DNA of 64,000 nucleotides from Brevibacillus panacihumi W25 (lineage in GTDB: Bacteria > Bacillota > Bacilli > Brevibacillales > Brevibacillaceae): contig NZ_KI629782.1 in assembly GCF_000503775.1 (NCBI RefSeq), positions 372,001 to 436,000 on the forward strand, written 5' to 3'. The notes under the pieces are model-generated. The model was given only the letters and a program-made list of their open reading frames with translations, had not been told where the DNA came from and made no database searches. Positions 44,608 through 53,360 of the stretch are shown one piece after another. The translations under genes were made by a program, and so were the position numbers. Each line of letters starts with the position of its first letter. Position 1 is the stretch's first letter.

Positions 44608-45213
44608 TCACCTAGACAACGGAATGGTGACGACCGTCCCGATGCGGAGCTGTGCATCTGCAGCCAAGCCATTGTAGCTGGCGATTCGGGAAGCTCCTGA
44701 GTTATTCCCGTAATATTGCCGTGAAAGCTTGAACAATGTATCTCCTTTTACCACAACATGCTTCACCGTCTTTGGTTGAGCGGCAGCTGGCTCAGGAGAA
44801 GTGGCCTGCTCTTGGGGAGCAGAAGCTTGGTCAGCCGATGGGGTGAGAGCGGTAGTTTCTGTCACAGCATCGGTTACGGGTGTGGTTACGGCAGATGTCG
44901 CGGGGGCCTCCCCCTGATCAGAGTCAGTCACCGGAGTTTGGGACAACTCCTCGGTATTGTGTGCGGGTGGCTGTTGTTCTTCCTGTGCAGCCGAATCCAC
45001 GGAAGGCTTTGCCTCTGAATCCACCGATTGATTGGGAACGGCTGACTGGCTTCCTCCCTGGGCGTGATAAAGCTCTAAACCAATCAATCCAAAGAAAAGG
45101 GCTCCAAACAAGATCAAGCCGCCCTGTATCACCCGTTTAAAGGACACCCTGCCTGACTTTCTTTGGGTGCCTCTCGAATTTCGCGGCGGCAATCCACCCT
45201 GAATCTCGTTCAC
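44608..45213 (-). CDS. LysM-domain membrane-anchored protein (YpbE-like)
   Basis: 201 aa: cytosolic N-terminus, anchor helix at 30-45 (GGLILFGALFFGLIGLEL), a long linker rich in Ala, Thr, Pro and Glu, and a C-terminal LysM (VVKGDTLFKLSRQYYGNN, near 154-171) binding peptidoglycan. GTG start overlaps the CPBP gene stop. Position matches ypbE. Confidence 0.88.
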   Translation of the reverse strand: MNEIQGGLPPRNSRGTQRKSGRVSFKRVIQGGLILFGALFFGLIGLELYHAQGGSQSAVPNQSVDSEAKPSVDSAAQEEQQPPAHNTEELSQTPVTDSDQGEAPATSAVTTPVTDAVTETTALTPSADQASAPQEQATSPEPAAAQPKTVKHVVVKGDTLFKLSRQYYGNNSGASRIASYNGLAADAQLRIGTVVTIPLSR

Positions 45214-45791
45214 TCTCCCTCCCCCTTTCTGCGTTTTAAAATGGACTGTAAGTAGAAGGCAAGTGTCAAATCAACCAGAATATGAGCGATTATGGGAAGC
45301 CACAAATTACCCTCATAAGTATACAGTTCTCCCAAAAGCCAACTTGTCAAAAACAAACTGGCGACCAAAAGCGGCTTTCTTAAATACCGGGTATGTACCA
45401 ATGTAAATATGACACTCGTCCAGAGATTTCCTGCAAAAGATTGAATGACACCGCGAAACAGCCATTCCTCCGTAACCCCCACCACCACGCATACGAGAAC
45501 AGTCATCAGAAGAGACGTCTGTCCAAACAACTGTTCATTGATACTGCCATCGTCTTGCCAACGCTGCGGTAAAAAGCGTTCCATGCCTATGCTCATTCCT
45601 ACCACGAGGATCGCAACAAGCACCGCCCACCCGATACCAGCGAGGCTGGGACGGGAAAACAACGCAAGTGTGGACTGCAAGCCATGCATCCACAAACTCC
45701 CTCCGGCTGCCAAGACCAAAACCACGCCCTGCGTCAGCCAAAGATTGAGCTGCAGCATAGCCGGATCCATCCCCTGCCCATGGTCTTTCAC
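45210..45791 (-). CDS. CPBP intramembrane metalloprotease
   Basis: 193 aa, six or so helices. Motifs EEWLFRG near 108-114, FTLVHTRY near 130, and IAHILVDL near 167 are the Abi/CPBP protease residues. GTG start, GAGGAGG 7 nt upstream. Corresponds to ypbD; substrate unknown. Confidence 0.87.
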   Translation of the reverse strand: MKDHGQGMDPAMLQLNLWLTQGVVLVLAAGGSLWMHGLQSTLALFSRPSLAGIGWAVLVAILVVGMSIGMERFLPQRWQDDGSINEQLFGQTSLLMTVLVCVVVGVTEEWLFRGVIQSFAGNLWTSVIFTLVHTRYLRKPLLVASLFLTSWLLGELYTYEGNLWLPIIAHILVDLTLAFYLQSILKRRKGEGE

Positions 45792-45807
45792 TGTTGATCC
45801 TCCTCAC

Positions 45808-47322
45808 TCATTTCGGCAAAAGAACAGACAACGCCTGCCGCAAATCCCAGCTTGTTTCTTTTCTTCCTGTGTTCATAGACTGCCTGCTGTCCTTGTATAA
45901 ACTGCGTTCAAGACCGCATACAGAACAACATTGAAGTGTATAGTCATGTCCTGTCTCTCCAAAATAGCCATTGATGCCCTTTCGCAAGCAGTTCTCCCGC
46001 TCCTCGGCGAAGCGAATCATCTCCGCAAGCTTTCGCTGTTTCAGAAGCTTTCTTCTTTCCAGCTCCGCGTATACCCGGTCAGCGTGATCACGCAATTCTG
46101 TACCAGGGTCCACTTCGTCACGGTAGGGAGCGCTCACACGCTGAGCATAAAACACCAATAAATCCGCCATCTCCTGTGTCAGCTCGATCGAAGTCAACGC
46201 TTCTGTAGTCAGGGACTGTTGTTGCCGCAACAGTTCTGCAAGCTGGTCAATCTGCCTGCGGGTCGGGTATTCACGTTCTATCATATACTGATGGATTTGC
46301 ACGTCTTCCCACGCGTAATACAAAGCGGCATACCCAGCTTCCCCGTCCCGTCCTACCCGGCCAATTTCCTGGACGTATGCCTCCATGCTGGCAGGAAGCT
46401 GATAATGAATGACGAAGCGTATATCCGGCTTGTCGATTCCCATGCCAAAGGCGTTGGTGGCCACAATCATGTCCAGTTCGCCTGACAGGAATTGTTGCTG
46501 GATCAGCATGCGCTCCATGTTGTTCATCCCACCATGGTAGGCATGTACCTTGCGTTTTCCCTCCAGCTGGTAGGTTGCCACCAATACTTCCACCGCTTGT
46601 CGCGTGGTGCAGTAAACAATTCCTTGGCCCTTCCATTCATCCATTTGGTGCAAGACCTGTGCACGCCGTTCTGATTCTTCCATCACGGGGATAACGTCGA
46701 TCGCGATATTTTTGCGATTGAGCGATTGCAACACGACATGTTCAGGCTTGATCTTCAGCAGGTCGCAAATCTCCTCCCGCACAGCCGTTGTCGCGGTTGC
46801 TGTCACGGCCAGGACCGGAGGATTACCCAAGGCTTGGACCACTTCAGGCAAACGCAAATAGTCGGTGCGAAAATCATGCCCCCACTGGGATATGCAATGC
46901 GCTTCGTCGATCGCAATTAGTGATACACCTACTTTTCTAAGCAGGGTCTGAACATGGGATTGCTGCAATTTTTCGGGTGAAATGTAGACCAGCTTGTACA
47001 TCCCGCTCTCGATTTCACGCATTACTGCGCGCATGTCAGCCGGTTCCAGAAGGCTATTCAAGTAAGTGGCGGCGATCCTTCTTTGGGCGCGCATCTGTTG
47101 GACTTGATCCATCATTAAGGATATCAGGGGGGAGACTACGACCGTTATACCTGGCAGCATCAGGGCAGGAAGCTGATAGGTGACGGACTTGCCTCCGCCA
47201 GTAGCCAGCACGCCCAATACGTTCTCCCCTGCCAGGACGCCGCGAATGATGTCTTCCTGTCCAGGACGAAATGCCTCGTAGCCAAAATGTCTCTGCAGGT
47301 GAGTCTGCAAGCTGGTGCTCAC
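45808..47322 (-). CDS. recQ: ATP-dependent DNA helicase RecQ family (RecS)
   Basis: 504 aa, 3'-5' helicase of the short RecS type. Walker A ATGGGKSVTYQLP near 40-52, DEAHCISQWGHDFR near 138-151, TATATTAVREEI near 174, and QEIGRVGRDGE near 318-328. C-terminal zinc region is present (CCSVCGLE) but no HRDC. GTG start overlaps the ypbB stop. Confidence 0.93.
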   Translation of the reverse strand: MSTSLQTHLQRHFGYEAFRPGQEDIIRGVLAGENVLGVLATGGGKSVTYQLPALMLPGITVVVSPLISLMMDQVQQMRAQRRIAATYLNSLLEPADMRAVMREIESGMYKLVYISPEKLQQSHVQTLLRKVGVSLIAIDEAHCISQWGHDFRTDYLRLPEVVQALGNPPVLAVTATATTAVREEICDLLKIKPEHVVLQSLNRKNIAIDVIPVMEESERRAQVLHQMDEWKGQGIVYCTTRQAVEVLVATYQLEGKRKVHAYHGGMNNMERMLIQQQFLSGELDMIVATNAFGMGIDKPDIRFVIHYQLPASMEAYVQEIGRVGRDGEAGYAALYYAWEDVQIHQYMIEREYPTRRQIDQLAELLRQQQSLTTEALTSIELTQEMADLLVFYAQRVSAPYRDEVDPGTELRDHADRVYAELERRKLLKQRKLAEMIRFAEERENCLRKGINGYFGETGHDYTLQCCSVCGLERSLYKDSRQSMNTGRKETSWDLRQALSVLLPK

Positions 47323-48443
47323 GATGTTGCCTCCCCTCTGTAGCGTGCTAAGGCCAATCGAATATGCAAGTAGGAAACTTCATCTCCCAGGTGGTCTTTT
47401 ATCAGGCGAAGACGGCCTGTCCCGAGCTCCTCACTAGTACGCACGATGGCATCAGCCAGTTCGGGGGAAAGATACTCGGATGCGTCCCACTCCGGGCAGC
47501 GCAAGGCCATTTCGACAAGGTGGTCCTCGACCGTGCTCTCCTTGATCCGCCTTATCCGGGCGACATCTGCTTTGGGAATGCCACGTTGAATCAAGGCGTA
47601 TGTTTTGGCTGCACTCTCACTCAACCGCACATCTCCCCGCTCCTCGTGATCGGCATCGAGGAGAGCCTTCAATAGAGAAAATGCTTCTCTTTCCTGCTGC
47701 AAGCGCTCGACGGACGAGGCTAGACCGTATCGAAACATAAGCTGGAACTGCAATGGCGCCAAATCCATCTCAGCAGCAAGCTGCCCAGACGTCCTTCCCG
47801 TATGCCCGGCACCCGTCAATTGGCCTACCAGGATCTGCTGCACCTGCATGGGATGGGGCGACCACAGCTTGTACAGTTCGTCACCTAGGTGCACCTGCCA
47901 TCTTTCGCGTTCTTCTCCACTCCGAAGTTGTGACTTTATCCAGGATTGGATCCGCCGATCTGTCACAACCGGAATAAAATCCATGCGAGCCGCAGCGATC
48001 TGCGAGACCGTCTGCACCAACAAATGAAGCCTTTTCCAAAAAGTGTCCAGGTTGAATGTCAAGAGCGAAGCCGAAAAAGGCGTGAGCCAACGCGCCAATT
48101 GATAGTGATTGGACAGCTCTGCCGCGTACCGCACCCCTTCTGTCGTAACCATGAACGTCGACTTTCCATTCATCCCGGCATCTGTACGGATATGGATGCA
48201 GCCACGTTGAACTAAATTTGAAACAATTTTATCCCAATTCTCTTTTGAAAAACGGGGAAACATCCGATAATACGGATAAAGGCTGTACAGATGGACATCC
48301 TGCAGGGTCTGACTTGCCTTGCGACCGCGCAATATGTAGTAAACAGCTTGCAGGGTTCGTTCGTTGGCGAGAGGAATCATGGCGTTCAGGGCAACAGCAG
48401 AAAGCATCTCCTGTTCCTGCGCCTCCACACTCCGACTAATCAT
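47319..48443 (-). CDS. YpbB-like helix-turn-helix protein, partner of RecQ
   Basis: 374 aa. Mostly helical; the C-terminal part KAYALIQRG-like segment with GIPKADVARIRRIKESTVEDHLVEMAL is an RQC-like HTH. The genes overlap, so YpbB may supply the winged-helix part missing from the short RecQ. Confidence 0.85.
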   Translation of the reverse strand: MISRSVEAQEQEMLSAVALNAMIPLANERTLQAVYYILRGRKASQTLQDVHLYSLYPYYRMFPRFSKENWDKIVSNLVQRGCIHIRTDAGMNGKSTFMVTTEGVRYAAELSNHYQLARWLTPFSASLLTFNLDTFWKRLHLLVQTVSQIAAARMDFIPVVTDRRIQSWIKSQLRSGEERERWQVHLGDELYKLWSPHPMQVQQILVGQLTGAGHTGRTSGQLAAEMDLAPLQFQLMFRYGLASSVERLQQEREAFSLLKALLDADHEERGDVRLSESAAKTYALIQRGIPKADVARIRRIKESTVEDHLVEMALRCPEWDASEYLSPELADAIVRTSEELGTGRLRLIKDHLGDEVSYLHIRLALARYRGEATS

Positions 48444-48555
48444 TACGTACTCCTTTTCATTTATCTATGCGTTCTCTGTCTGCTTGGCTTGCTCCATTCT
48501 GCTAAATCAGACAGGGTTCGACAATCATGCGCTGCAAAATTGCTGGGGGATTTTT

Positions 48556-49473
48556 ATGACAAAACGATTAAAAAAATCAGAATTTATGATGGCTTATATG
48601 ATCATCATAACACTTGCTTGTACGATCGGTGGATTTTTTTTCGGGGCGCATTATATGAAGAACAAGATCGAAACGGCACAAGCACAAGCTCTGGAGGCCC
48701 AGAAGCAGGAGGCTGAGAAAGAGCGCCTGCTCCAAGAACAAAAACTGTATAGTGAACAGGACTTCATTCGTTTTTATTACGCTGTGTATTCTCCTGTGCT
48801 CGACTTGAAGAAAGCTCATTTCGACGTCATGAACCAATGGGGGCAAATGGATAAAAAAGCCCAGGAGCAAGCTTTGAAGCAATTGAGCCAGACAGCAGAG
48901 GCAACGCTCAAGTCCGTGGATAAAACCGTATCCCTGCAAACTGCTCCCCTGCTGCTGCAGGCTCAGGCGCAATTCAAAAACAGTGTCCGGGCTTATTTGG
49001 ATAGTATGGACCAAGTGCGAACCGATCAGAATAGTAATGTCCTAACTCCGGGTGACATCAGCGATCGCATGACTCCTTTCCATGAAAACTGGCTGAAAGC
49101 ACAGGAATTGGTGTACCAGTCATTTGCTACTTGGGAGTCAGCGTACGTCGTAAAAACACCTTTGCCGCAAGCGCTGCCCGAGAAAATCACCATCGAACAA
49201 TGGAAGGCATACCCCTTCCATTACAGAAACTATGTAACGGCTGTGACACTGTCGCATGATCACCAATGGCGCGCTTTCAATCCCGAAGATTTGACAGTGC
49301 GTTTGGACAGTCTGTTCAGCTCAAGTGACGCCCAAGCATTGGGCATCCACGATGTTCATGCTGCGGTGCGTTTGCTTTTTGCGACGGACGCGATCCATCC
49401 AGGAGATTTTAAACAATTGCATTCCCGGATTTATTCCGACTTACCGACTCCCGAGGTACCTCTTTTCAAGTAG
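48556..49473 (+). CDS. Membrane-anchored coiled-coil protein
   Basis: 305 aa from the ATG at 48556 (GGGGG 6 nt upstream). N-terminal helix MMAYMIIITLACTIGGFFFG (residues 10-29), then a Lys/Glu/Gln-rich coiled coil to about 70, and a mostly helical soluble domain. The frame extends upstream but lacks an SD. Divergent from ypbB. Unrecognised. Confidence 0.75.
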   Translation: MTKRLKKSEFMMAYMIIITLACTIGGFFFGAHYMKNKIETAQAQALEAQKQEAEKERLLQEQKLYSEQDFIRFYYAVYSPVLDLKKAHFDVMNQWGQMDKKAQEQALKQLSQTAEATLKSVDKTVSLQTAPLLLQAQAQFKNSVRAYLDSMDQVRTDQNSNVLTPGDISDRMTPFHENWLKAQELVYQSFATWESAYVVKTPLPQALPEKITIEQWKAYPFHYRNYVTAVTLSHDHQWRAFNPEDLTVRLDSLFSSSDAQALGIHDVHAAVRLLFATDAIHPGDFKQLHSRIYSDLPTPEVPLFK

Positions 49474-49535
49474 AGTACATTTTTAGAATGATTCAATCTT
49501 GAAATCTTTCCAACAAGAGCATACAATGTGAATGA

Positions 49536-49778
<243 letters not shown>

Positions 49779-49784
49779 TACAAC

Positions 49785-49827
49785 CAAGCCTCCCATTGCT
49801 GCCATGCGTGGGAGGTTTTTCTTTTTC
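49785..49827 (+). terminator. Intrinsic terminator after fer
   Basis: CCTCCCA pairs with TGGGAGG, 13-nt loop, then TTTTTCTTTTT. Confidence 0.9.
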
Positions 49828-49829
49828 CA

Positions 49830-49858
49830 TTGAACACAACCTTGAATCGGAGTATAAT
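49830..49858 (+). promoter_or_regulatory. Upstream serA promoter candidate P1
   Basis: -35 TTGAAC (49830-49835), 17-nt spacer, perfect -10 TATAAT (49853-49858). Start about 49865, inside PurBox 1. Confidence 0.65.
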
Positions 49859-49863
49859 GGCGA

Positions 49864-49928
49864 AAAGCCGAACATTCTTTTTGTTTTTTTCCTGTTTTTG
49901 GGCGGCTATTTCTCTAATGTTCGGTTTT
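49864..49928 (+). promoter_or_regulatory. Two facing PurR boxes upstream of serA
   Basis: 49864-49876 matches 12 of 13 positions of AWWWCCGAACWWT on the plus strand; 49916-49928 matches 13 of 13 on the minus strand. They face each other 39 nt apart, at and just after the P1 start. Confidence 0.6.
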
Positions 49929-49968
49929 TGGCTCAATTTCCATGTTTCAACTATTAAAAACATCCATT

Positions 49969-50012
49969 ATTCACGAACGATAGATTAAGTTTTTTTGATA
50001 ATGTTCATTTTT
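49969..50012 (+). promoter_or_regulatory. Second, weaker PurBox pair
   Basis: 49969-49981 (10 of 13) and 50000-50012 on the minus strand (11 of 13), 18 nt apart, close to the 16-17 nt spacing of known PurBox pairs, just upstream of the P2 -35. Confidence 0.4.
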
Positions 50013-50026
50013 TCTCTTTTTTCCCC

Positions 50027-50056
50027 TTGACGTGCTCCCAACGGGCGTGGTATCGT
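50027..50056 (+). promoter_or_regulatory. serA promoter candidate P2, next to the T-box
   Basis: -35 TTGACG (50027-50032), 18-nt spacer, -10 TATCGT (50051-50056). Start about 50063. Confidence 0.6.
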
Positions 50057-50084
50057 AAGGGCACATCATACGAAACACCAATAC

Positions 50085-50369
50085 GAAACGACGATGACGA
50101 AGATAGGCTGTGTCCCGGAAATCCTCAGAGAGCCGATGGTTGCTGCGAATCGGTGATTCCCTTCACAGATAAGCACTTTCGAGTTGTTGCGCTGAACCAT
50201 CTGTTTTGGATGAAGTATGCGCGAACGGTTGATCCGTTATCTCTACAGGTCATGTACCTGGTAAGGCTCTTCTTTGAGAAAGGAAGAGCGAATGAGGGTG
50301 GCACCGCGAAGCAAGCCTCTCGTCCCTCACTGTTCTGTTGGGAGCAGTGTGAGAACGGGAGGTTTTTTT
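50085..50369 (+). ncRNA. T-box riboswitch of serA
   Basis: The T-box sequence AGGGTGGCACCGCG is at 50295-50308. Stem I carries the AGAGAGCC motif at 50127-50134 and a base stem GGCTGTG with CACAG. The specifier is probably Ser (UCC at 50158 or UCA at 50163 are candidates). The terminator stem CCTCTCGTCCC to CGGGAGG with seven T ends at 50369. Uncharged tRNA-Ser would favour serA expression. Confidence 0.85.
50316..50369 (+). terminator. T-box terminator of serA
   Basis: CCTCTCG..CACTG with CAGTG..CGGGAGG and seven T at 50363-50369; the T-box sequence can pair instead with its 5' side to form the antiterminator. Confidence 0.85.
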
Positions 50370-50415
50370 GTATTCATAGCCTACTTCTATTCGACCGGAA
50401 AGGAGAGACAGCCTA

Positions 50416-50571
50416 ATCATCGATCAATCACTACCACCAGCCGCATCATTTGTTGTACAAGTCGCACGCGCTTTGCTGTCTCCTTCCCTGACCGAAAAGG
50501 AAGCAAGGATCGCACTGTCTAAGATTTTCTTTCGCTACTACTACCAGGAGGTGCTCATCGCACATGTATAA
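50416..50571 (+). CDS. Small overlapping ORF before serA, possible ATC start
   Basis: An open frame of 51 codons ends at TAA inside the serA start (ATGTATAA) and encodes a helix-rich peptide (DQSLPPAASFVVQVARALL, then LTEKEARIALSKIFFRYYYQ). It has no ATG, GTG or TTG near the SD, but AGGAGA lies 9 nt before ATC ATC. Codon use looks coding. If real it would need an unusual AUC start or a start at TTG 50473. Confidence 0.35.
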   Translation: MIDQSLPPAASFVVQVARALLSPSLTEKEARIALSKIFFRYYYQEVLIAHV

Positions 50572-52147
50572 AGTACTGATTACAGATCCACTCAGCGAAT
50601 TTGGTATTCAACAATTGCTTGATGCGTCCGATGTAGAAGTCGTTCGCAAAACCAACCTCTCCCCTTCCGATCTATTGGAGATCATCGGGGATTATGACGC
50701 CCTGCTGGTGCGCAGTCAAACACAGGTAACGGCTGATGTATTCGCAGCCGGCAAAAAGCTCAAAGCAGTCGGACGCGCCGGTGTAGGTGTAGACAATATC
50801 GACATCAATGCTGCTACACAAGCAGGGGTTCCTGTCATCAACGCTCCCGACGGAAACACGATCTCGACGGCAGAGCACTCCTTCGCCATGCTGATGGCTG
50901 TAGCCCGCAATATTCCGCAGGCACACAAAAAGCTGGCTGACGGTACGTGGGACCGCAAAAGCTTCCAAGGGGTCGAGTTAAACAAAAAAGTCCTGGGGAT
51001 CATCGGGATGGGACGCATCGGTTCTGAAGTTGCCAAACGGGCCAAAGCCTTCGGTATGACCGTCATGGGCTACGATCCTTTCATGACAGAAGAACGCGCC
51101 CAAAAAATGGGTGTGACCAATGCTACGGTCGACGAGATTTGCCGTCAAGCTGATTTCATTACCGTCCATACTCCGCTGACAAAAGAAACGCGTCATATCA
51201 TCAGCTCCCGTGAATTCGCCAAAATGAAAGACGGGGTTCGCCTGATCAACTGCGCTCGCGGCGGAATCATCGATGAAAAAGCTTTATACGAAGCCATCAC
51301 AACAGGCAAAGTAGCAGGTGTGGCCCTCGACGTATACGAAGAGGAGCCGCCAGTGGACAACCCGCTGATCGGCCTGCCGCAGGTCGTGCATACGCCGCAT
51401 CTCGGAGCGTCGACGGTAGAGGCCCAGGAAAACGTAGCTGTAGACGTTTCCGAAGAAATCCTGAAGGTGCTGCGTGGTCAGCCGTTTAAAAATGCCGTCA
51501 ACCTGCCTTCCATCCCTGCGGATGTCATGGAAAAAGTACAGCCGTACTTCACGCTTGGTGAAAAATTGGGTCATTTCCTGGCTCAAGTGACAGTCGGCTC
51601 TGTCTCCGAAATCGAAATCAAATACAGTGGCGAACTGACCGATGTGGATACAGCGCCACTCACCCGCACTGTGCTGAAAGGAGTCCTCTCCTTCCGCCTC
51701 GGTGAAGGAGTCAATTACGTGAATGCACCGCTGCTCGCCAAAGTCAGAGACATCACCGTGACAGAGCGTAAAGCTGCGCAAAACCGCGGATTCACCAATC
51801 TCCTGACCGTCTCGCTGAAGACCTCCCAGGAGACTCGTACGGTCGCTGGGACCCGCCTGAACGGATATGGCGCCCGCATCGTTAAAATCGACGACTACGC
51901 GATCGATGTAGCCCCTGAAGGCTATCTGCTCTATATTCACCACAACGACCGTCCTGGCGTAATCGGCCGTGTTGGTTCCATCTTGGGAACAAACGGCGTC
52001 AACATCGCAACCATGCAGGTTGGCCGTCGTGACATCGGCGGCGACGCGATTATGATGCTTTCCGTCGATAAGCCGCTCACAGCAGAGCTGCTTGATACCA
52101 TGGGCGAGCTGCCTGAAGTGAAAAGTGTAACGCAAATTGAACTGTAA
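50564..52147 (+). CDS. serA: D-3-phosphoglycerate dehydrogenase
   Basis: 527 aa, first step of serine synthesis. NAD motif GMGRIGSEVAKRAKAFG near 145-162, catalytic Arg in CARGGIIDEKAL near 230, Glu in EEEPP near 260 and His in HTPHLGAST near 278. A middle substrate-binding (ASB) domain and a C-terminal ACT domain (near 450-527, RPGVIGRVGSILGTNGVNIA) give feedback control. GGAGGTG lies 10 nt before the ATG. Confidence 0.97.
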   Translation: MYKVLITDPLSEFGIQQLLDASDVEVVRKTNLSPSDLLEIIGDYDALLVRSQTQVTADVFAAGKKLKAVGRAGVGVDNIDINAATQAGVPVINAPDGNTISTAEHSFAMLMAVARNIPQAHKKLADGTWDRKSFQGVELNKKVLGIIGMGRIGSEVAKRAKAFGMTVMGYDPFMTEERAQKMGVTNATVDEICRQADFITVHTPLTKETRHIISSREFAKMKDGVRLINCARGGIIDEKALYEAITTGKVAGVALDVYEEEPPVDNPLIGLPQVVHTPHLGASTVEAQENVAVDVSEEILKVLRGQPFKNAVNLPSIPADVMEKVQPYFTLGEKLGHFLAQVTVGSVSEIEIKYSGELTDVDTAPLTRTVLKGVLSFRLGEGVNYVNAPLLAKVRDITVTERKAAQNRGFTNLLTVSLKTSQETRTVAGTRLNGYGARIVKIDDYAIDVAPEGYLLYIHHNDRPGVIGRVGSILGTNGVNIATMQVGRRDIGGDAIMMLSVDKPLTAELLDTMGELPEVKSVTQIEL

Positions 52148-52154
52148 TCGTCGC

Positions 52155-52188
52155 TTTCGTCATGACCCGGCATTTTTGCCGGGTCTTT
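52155..52188 (+). terminator. Intrinsic terminator after serA
   Basis: GACCCGGC, 6-nt loop, GCCGGGTC, then TTTCTGTT. Confidence 0.85.
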
Positions 52189-52317
52189 CTGTTGCATTTT
52201 TTCCCAATCCATGCAACGAAATGATTTGTAGCTCGTATTAGAATAGAGATGATTTGGTGCGCAACGCTATCTCCAAGCCATCGTGGACGGAGTACAATGG
52301 AAGAAGGTTGTGAACGT

Positions 52318-52819
52318 ATGATTCGATTGATCGACAACACGAACCCGGATATGGCCGCTCACATACTGCGGGTACAAATCCCTGCTTACCGGGTAGAAGC
52401 CCGCTTGATGAATTTCGACGGTATTCCGCCATTGCAGGATACGCTGGAGAGCATTCAAGCTTCTGCTGAGACTTTCCTTGGCTATTTTGATGCTGATGAC
52501 GATTTGGCTGGGTTTCTCTCCTTTGAGGAAGAACAGGCTGGCTACAACCATCTGTCGGCTCGTGGTCCATCCGGATTACTTCCGCAAGGGGATCGGGAAA
52601 GCATTGCTGCACCATTTTATGAGTGAAGTCGGCAAATTACAGAAGGTGGCTGTCAGTACCGGTGCAACGAATGAGCCTGCCTTGAATTTGTACAAGGCAT
52701 TTGGATTTCAGCAAGTGGGATTACTCGAAATTGCGCCGGGAGTGCATCTTGCTTTATTGGAGTCAAATCCCTCAGAGGATTCCGTCTTCCCATCATCCCA
52801 GGACGCAGAGAAAAATTGA
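52318..52819 (+). pseudogene. GNAT N-acetyltransferase broken by a 4-nt tandem duplication
   Basis: MIRLIDNTNPDMAAHIL to FLSFEEEQAG in one frame continues in the next as TTICRLVVHPDYFRKGIGKALL, an acetyl-CoA-binding loop of GNAT enzymes, then ATNEPALNLYKAFGF. At 52535-52543 the bases read GGCTGGCT; removing one GGCT restores a single frame. Either a recent null allele, a phase-variable site, or a sequencing error. Confidence 0.75.
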
Positions 52820-52885
52820 GGCTGTCCTCCCTCTACGGTTCCAATCATCGCTTTCGCAAATTCACTTGGCGAGGAGAATCCATTC

Positions 52886-53302
52886 ATGCGGAAGATTTTG
52901 TTCGGAATTTTATGTTGCCTTTGTATCATACTGGTCATCGGAGTGTGGAGTTATTTCAATAGGCCATCCTTTTTGTATCCGGCCCTCCCCTTTTCTCATC
53001 CTGATAAATCTTCCGTAGTAGCGAAGTTGAAGCAAGCGGATGACGAAATGCTGATTCCGCTCATAACCACTGACTCGGATACACGCTTCTATTGGATAGG
53101 AGCCAAATCCGCTCAAAGCGGCGAGGCCAAATCGTTGAAAAACTTGTTGCAAACGGACGGCTGGTCGTTCGTGGAGCAGGAAGGCGCCGGATATTTTTTT
53201 GAAAAGGACAAGCAAAGGATTGTTATCACTGCTCACATGTGGTCTAGTGATTTTGTCCTGTACAAAGTACCGGTCGAGGTACCTGCCGATATTTTCCAGT
53301 AA
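52886..53302 (+). CDS. Unknown membrane-anchored protein
   Basis: 138 aa. N-terminal helix LFGILCCLCIILVIGVWSYF at 5-24, then a small soluble domain with DSDTRFYWIG and an aromatic C-terminus. GAGGAG 9 nt upstream. No family recognised. Confidence 0.7.
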   Translation: MRKILFGILCCLCIILVIGVWSYFNRPSFLYPALPFSHPDKSSVVAKLKQADDEMLIPLITTDSDTRFYWIGAKSAQSGEAKSLKNLLQTDGWSFVEQEGAGYFFEKDKQRIVITAHMWSSDFVLYKVPVEVPADIFQ

Positions 53303-53316
53303 TTGTATCCTCATAA

Positions 53317-53356
53317 TAAAAAAACTCCGTCTCTGCGCACAGACGACGGAGTTTTC
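53317..53356. terminator. Bidirectional terminator
   Basis: AAAACTCCGTC and GACGGAGTTTT with a 13-nt loop; serves the plus-strand gene and the minus-strand HAD gene. Confidence 0.85.
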
Positions 53357-53360
53357 CTGT

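Noticed and set aside
49861-49931. CCGAACATT/AATGTTCGG as a LexA box
   Set aside because: Half-sites are 39 nt apart; LexA boxes are contiguous. The flanking A/T pattern fits PurBoxes better.
51284-52135. 283-codon minus-strand ORF opposite serA
   Set aside because: Shadow of serA with no SD.
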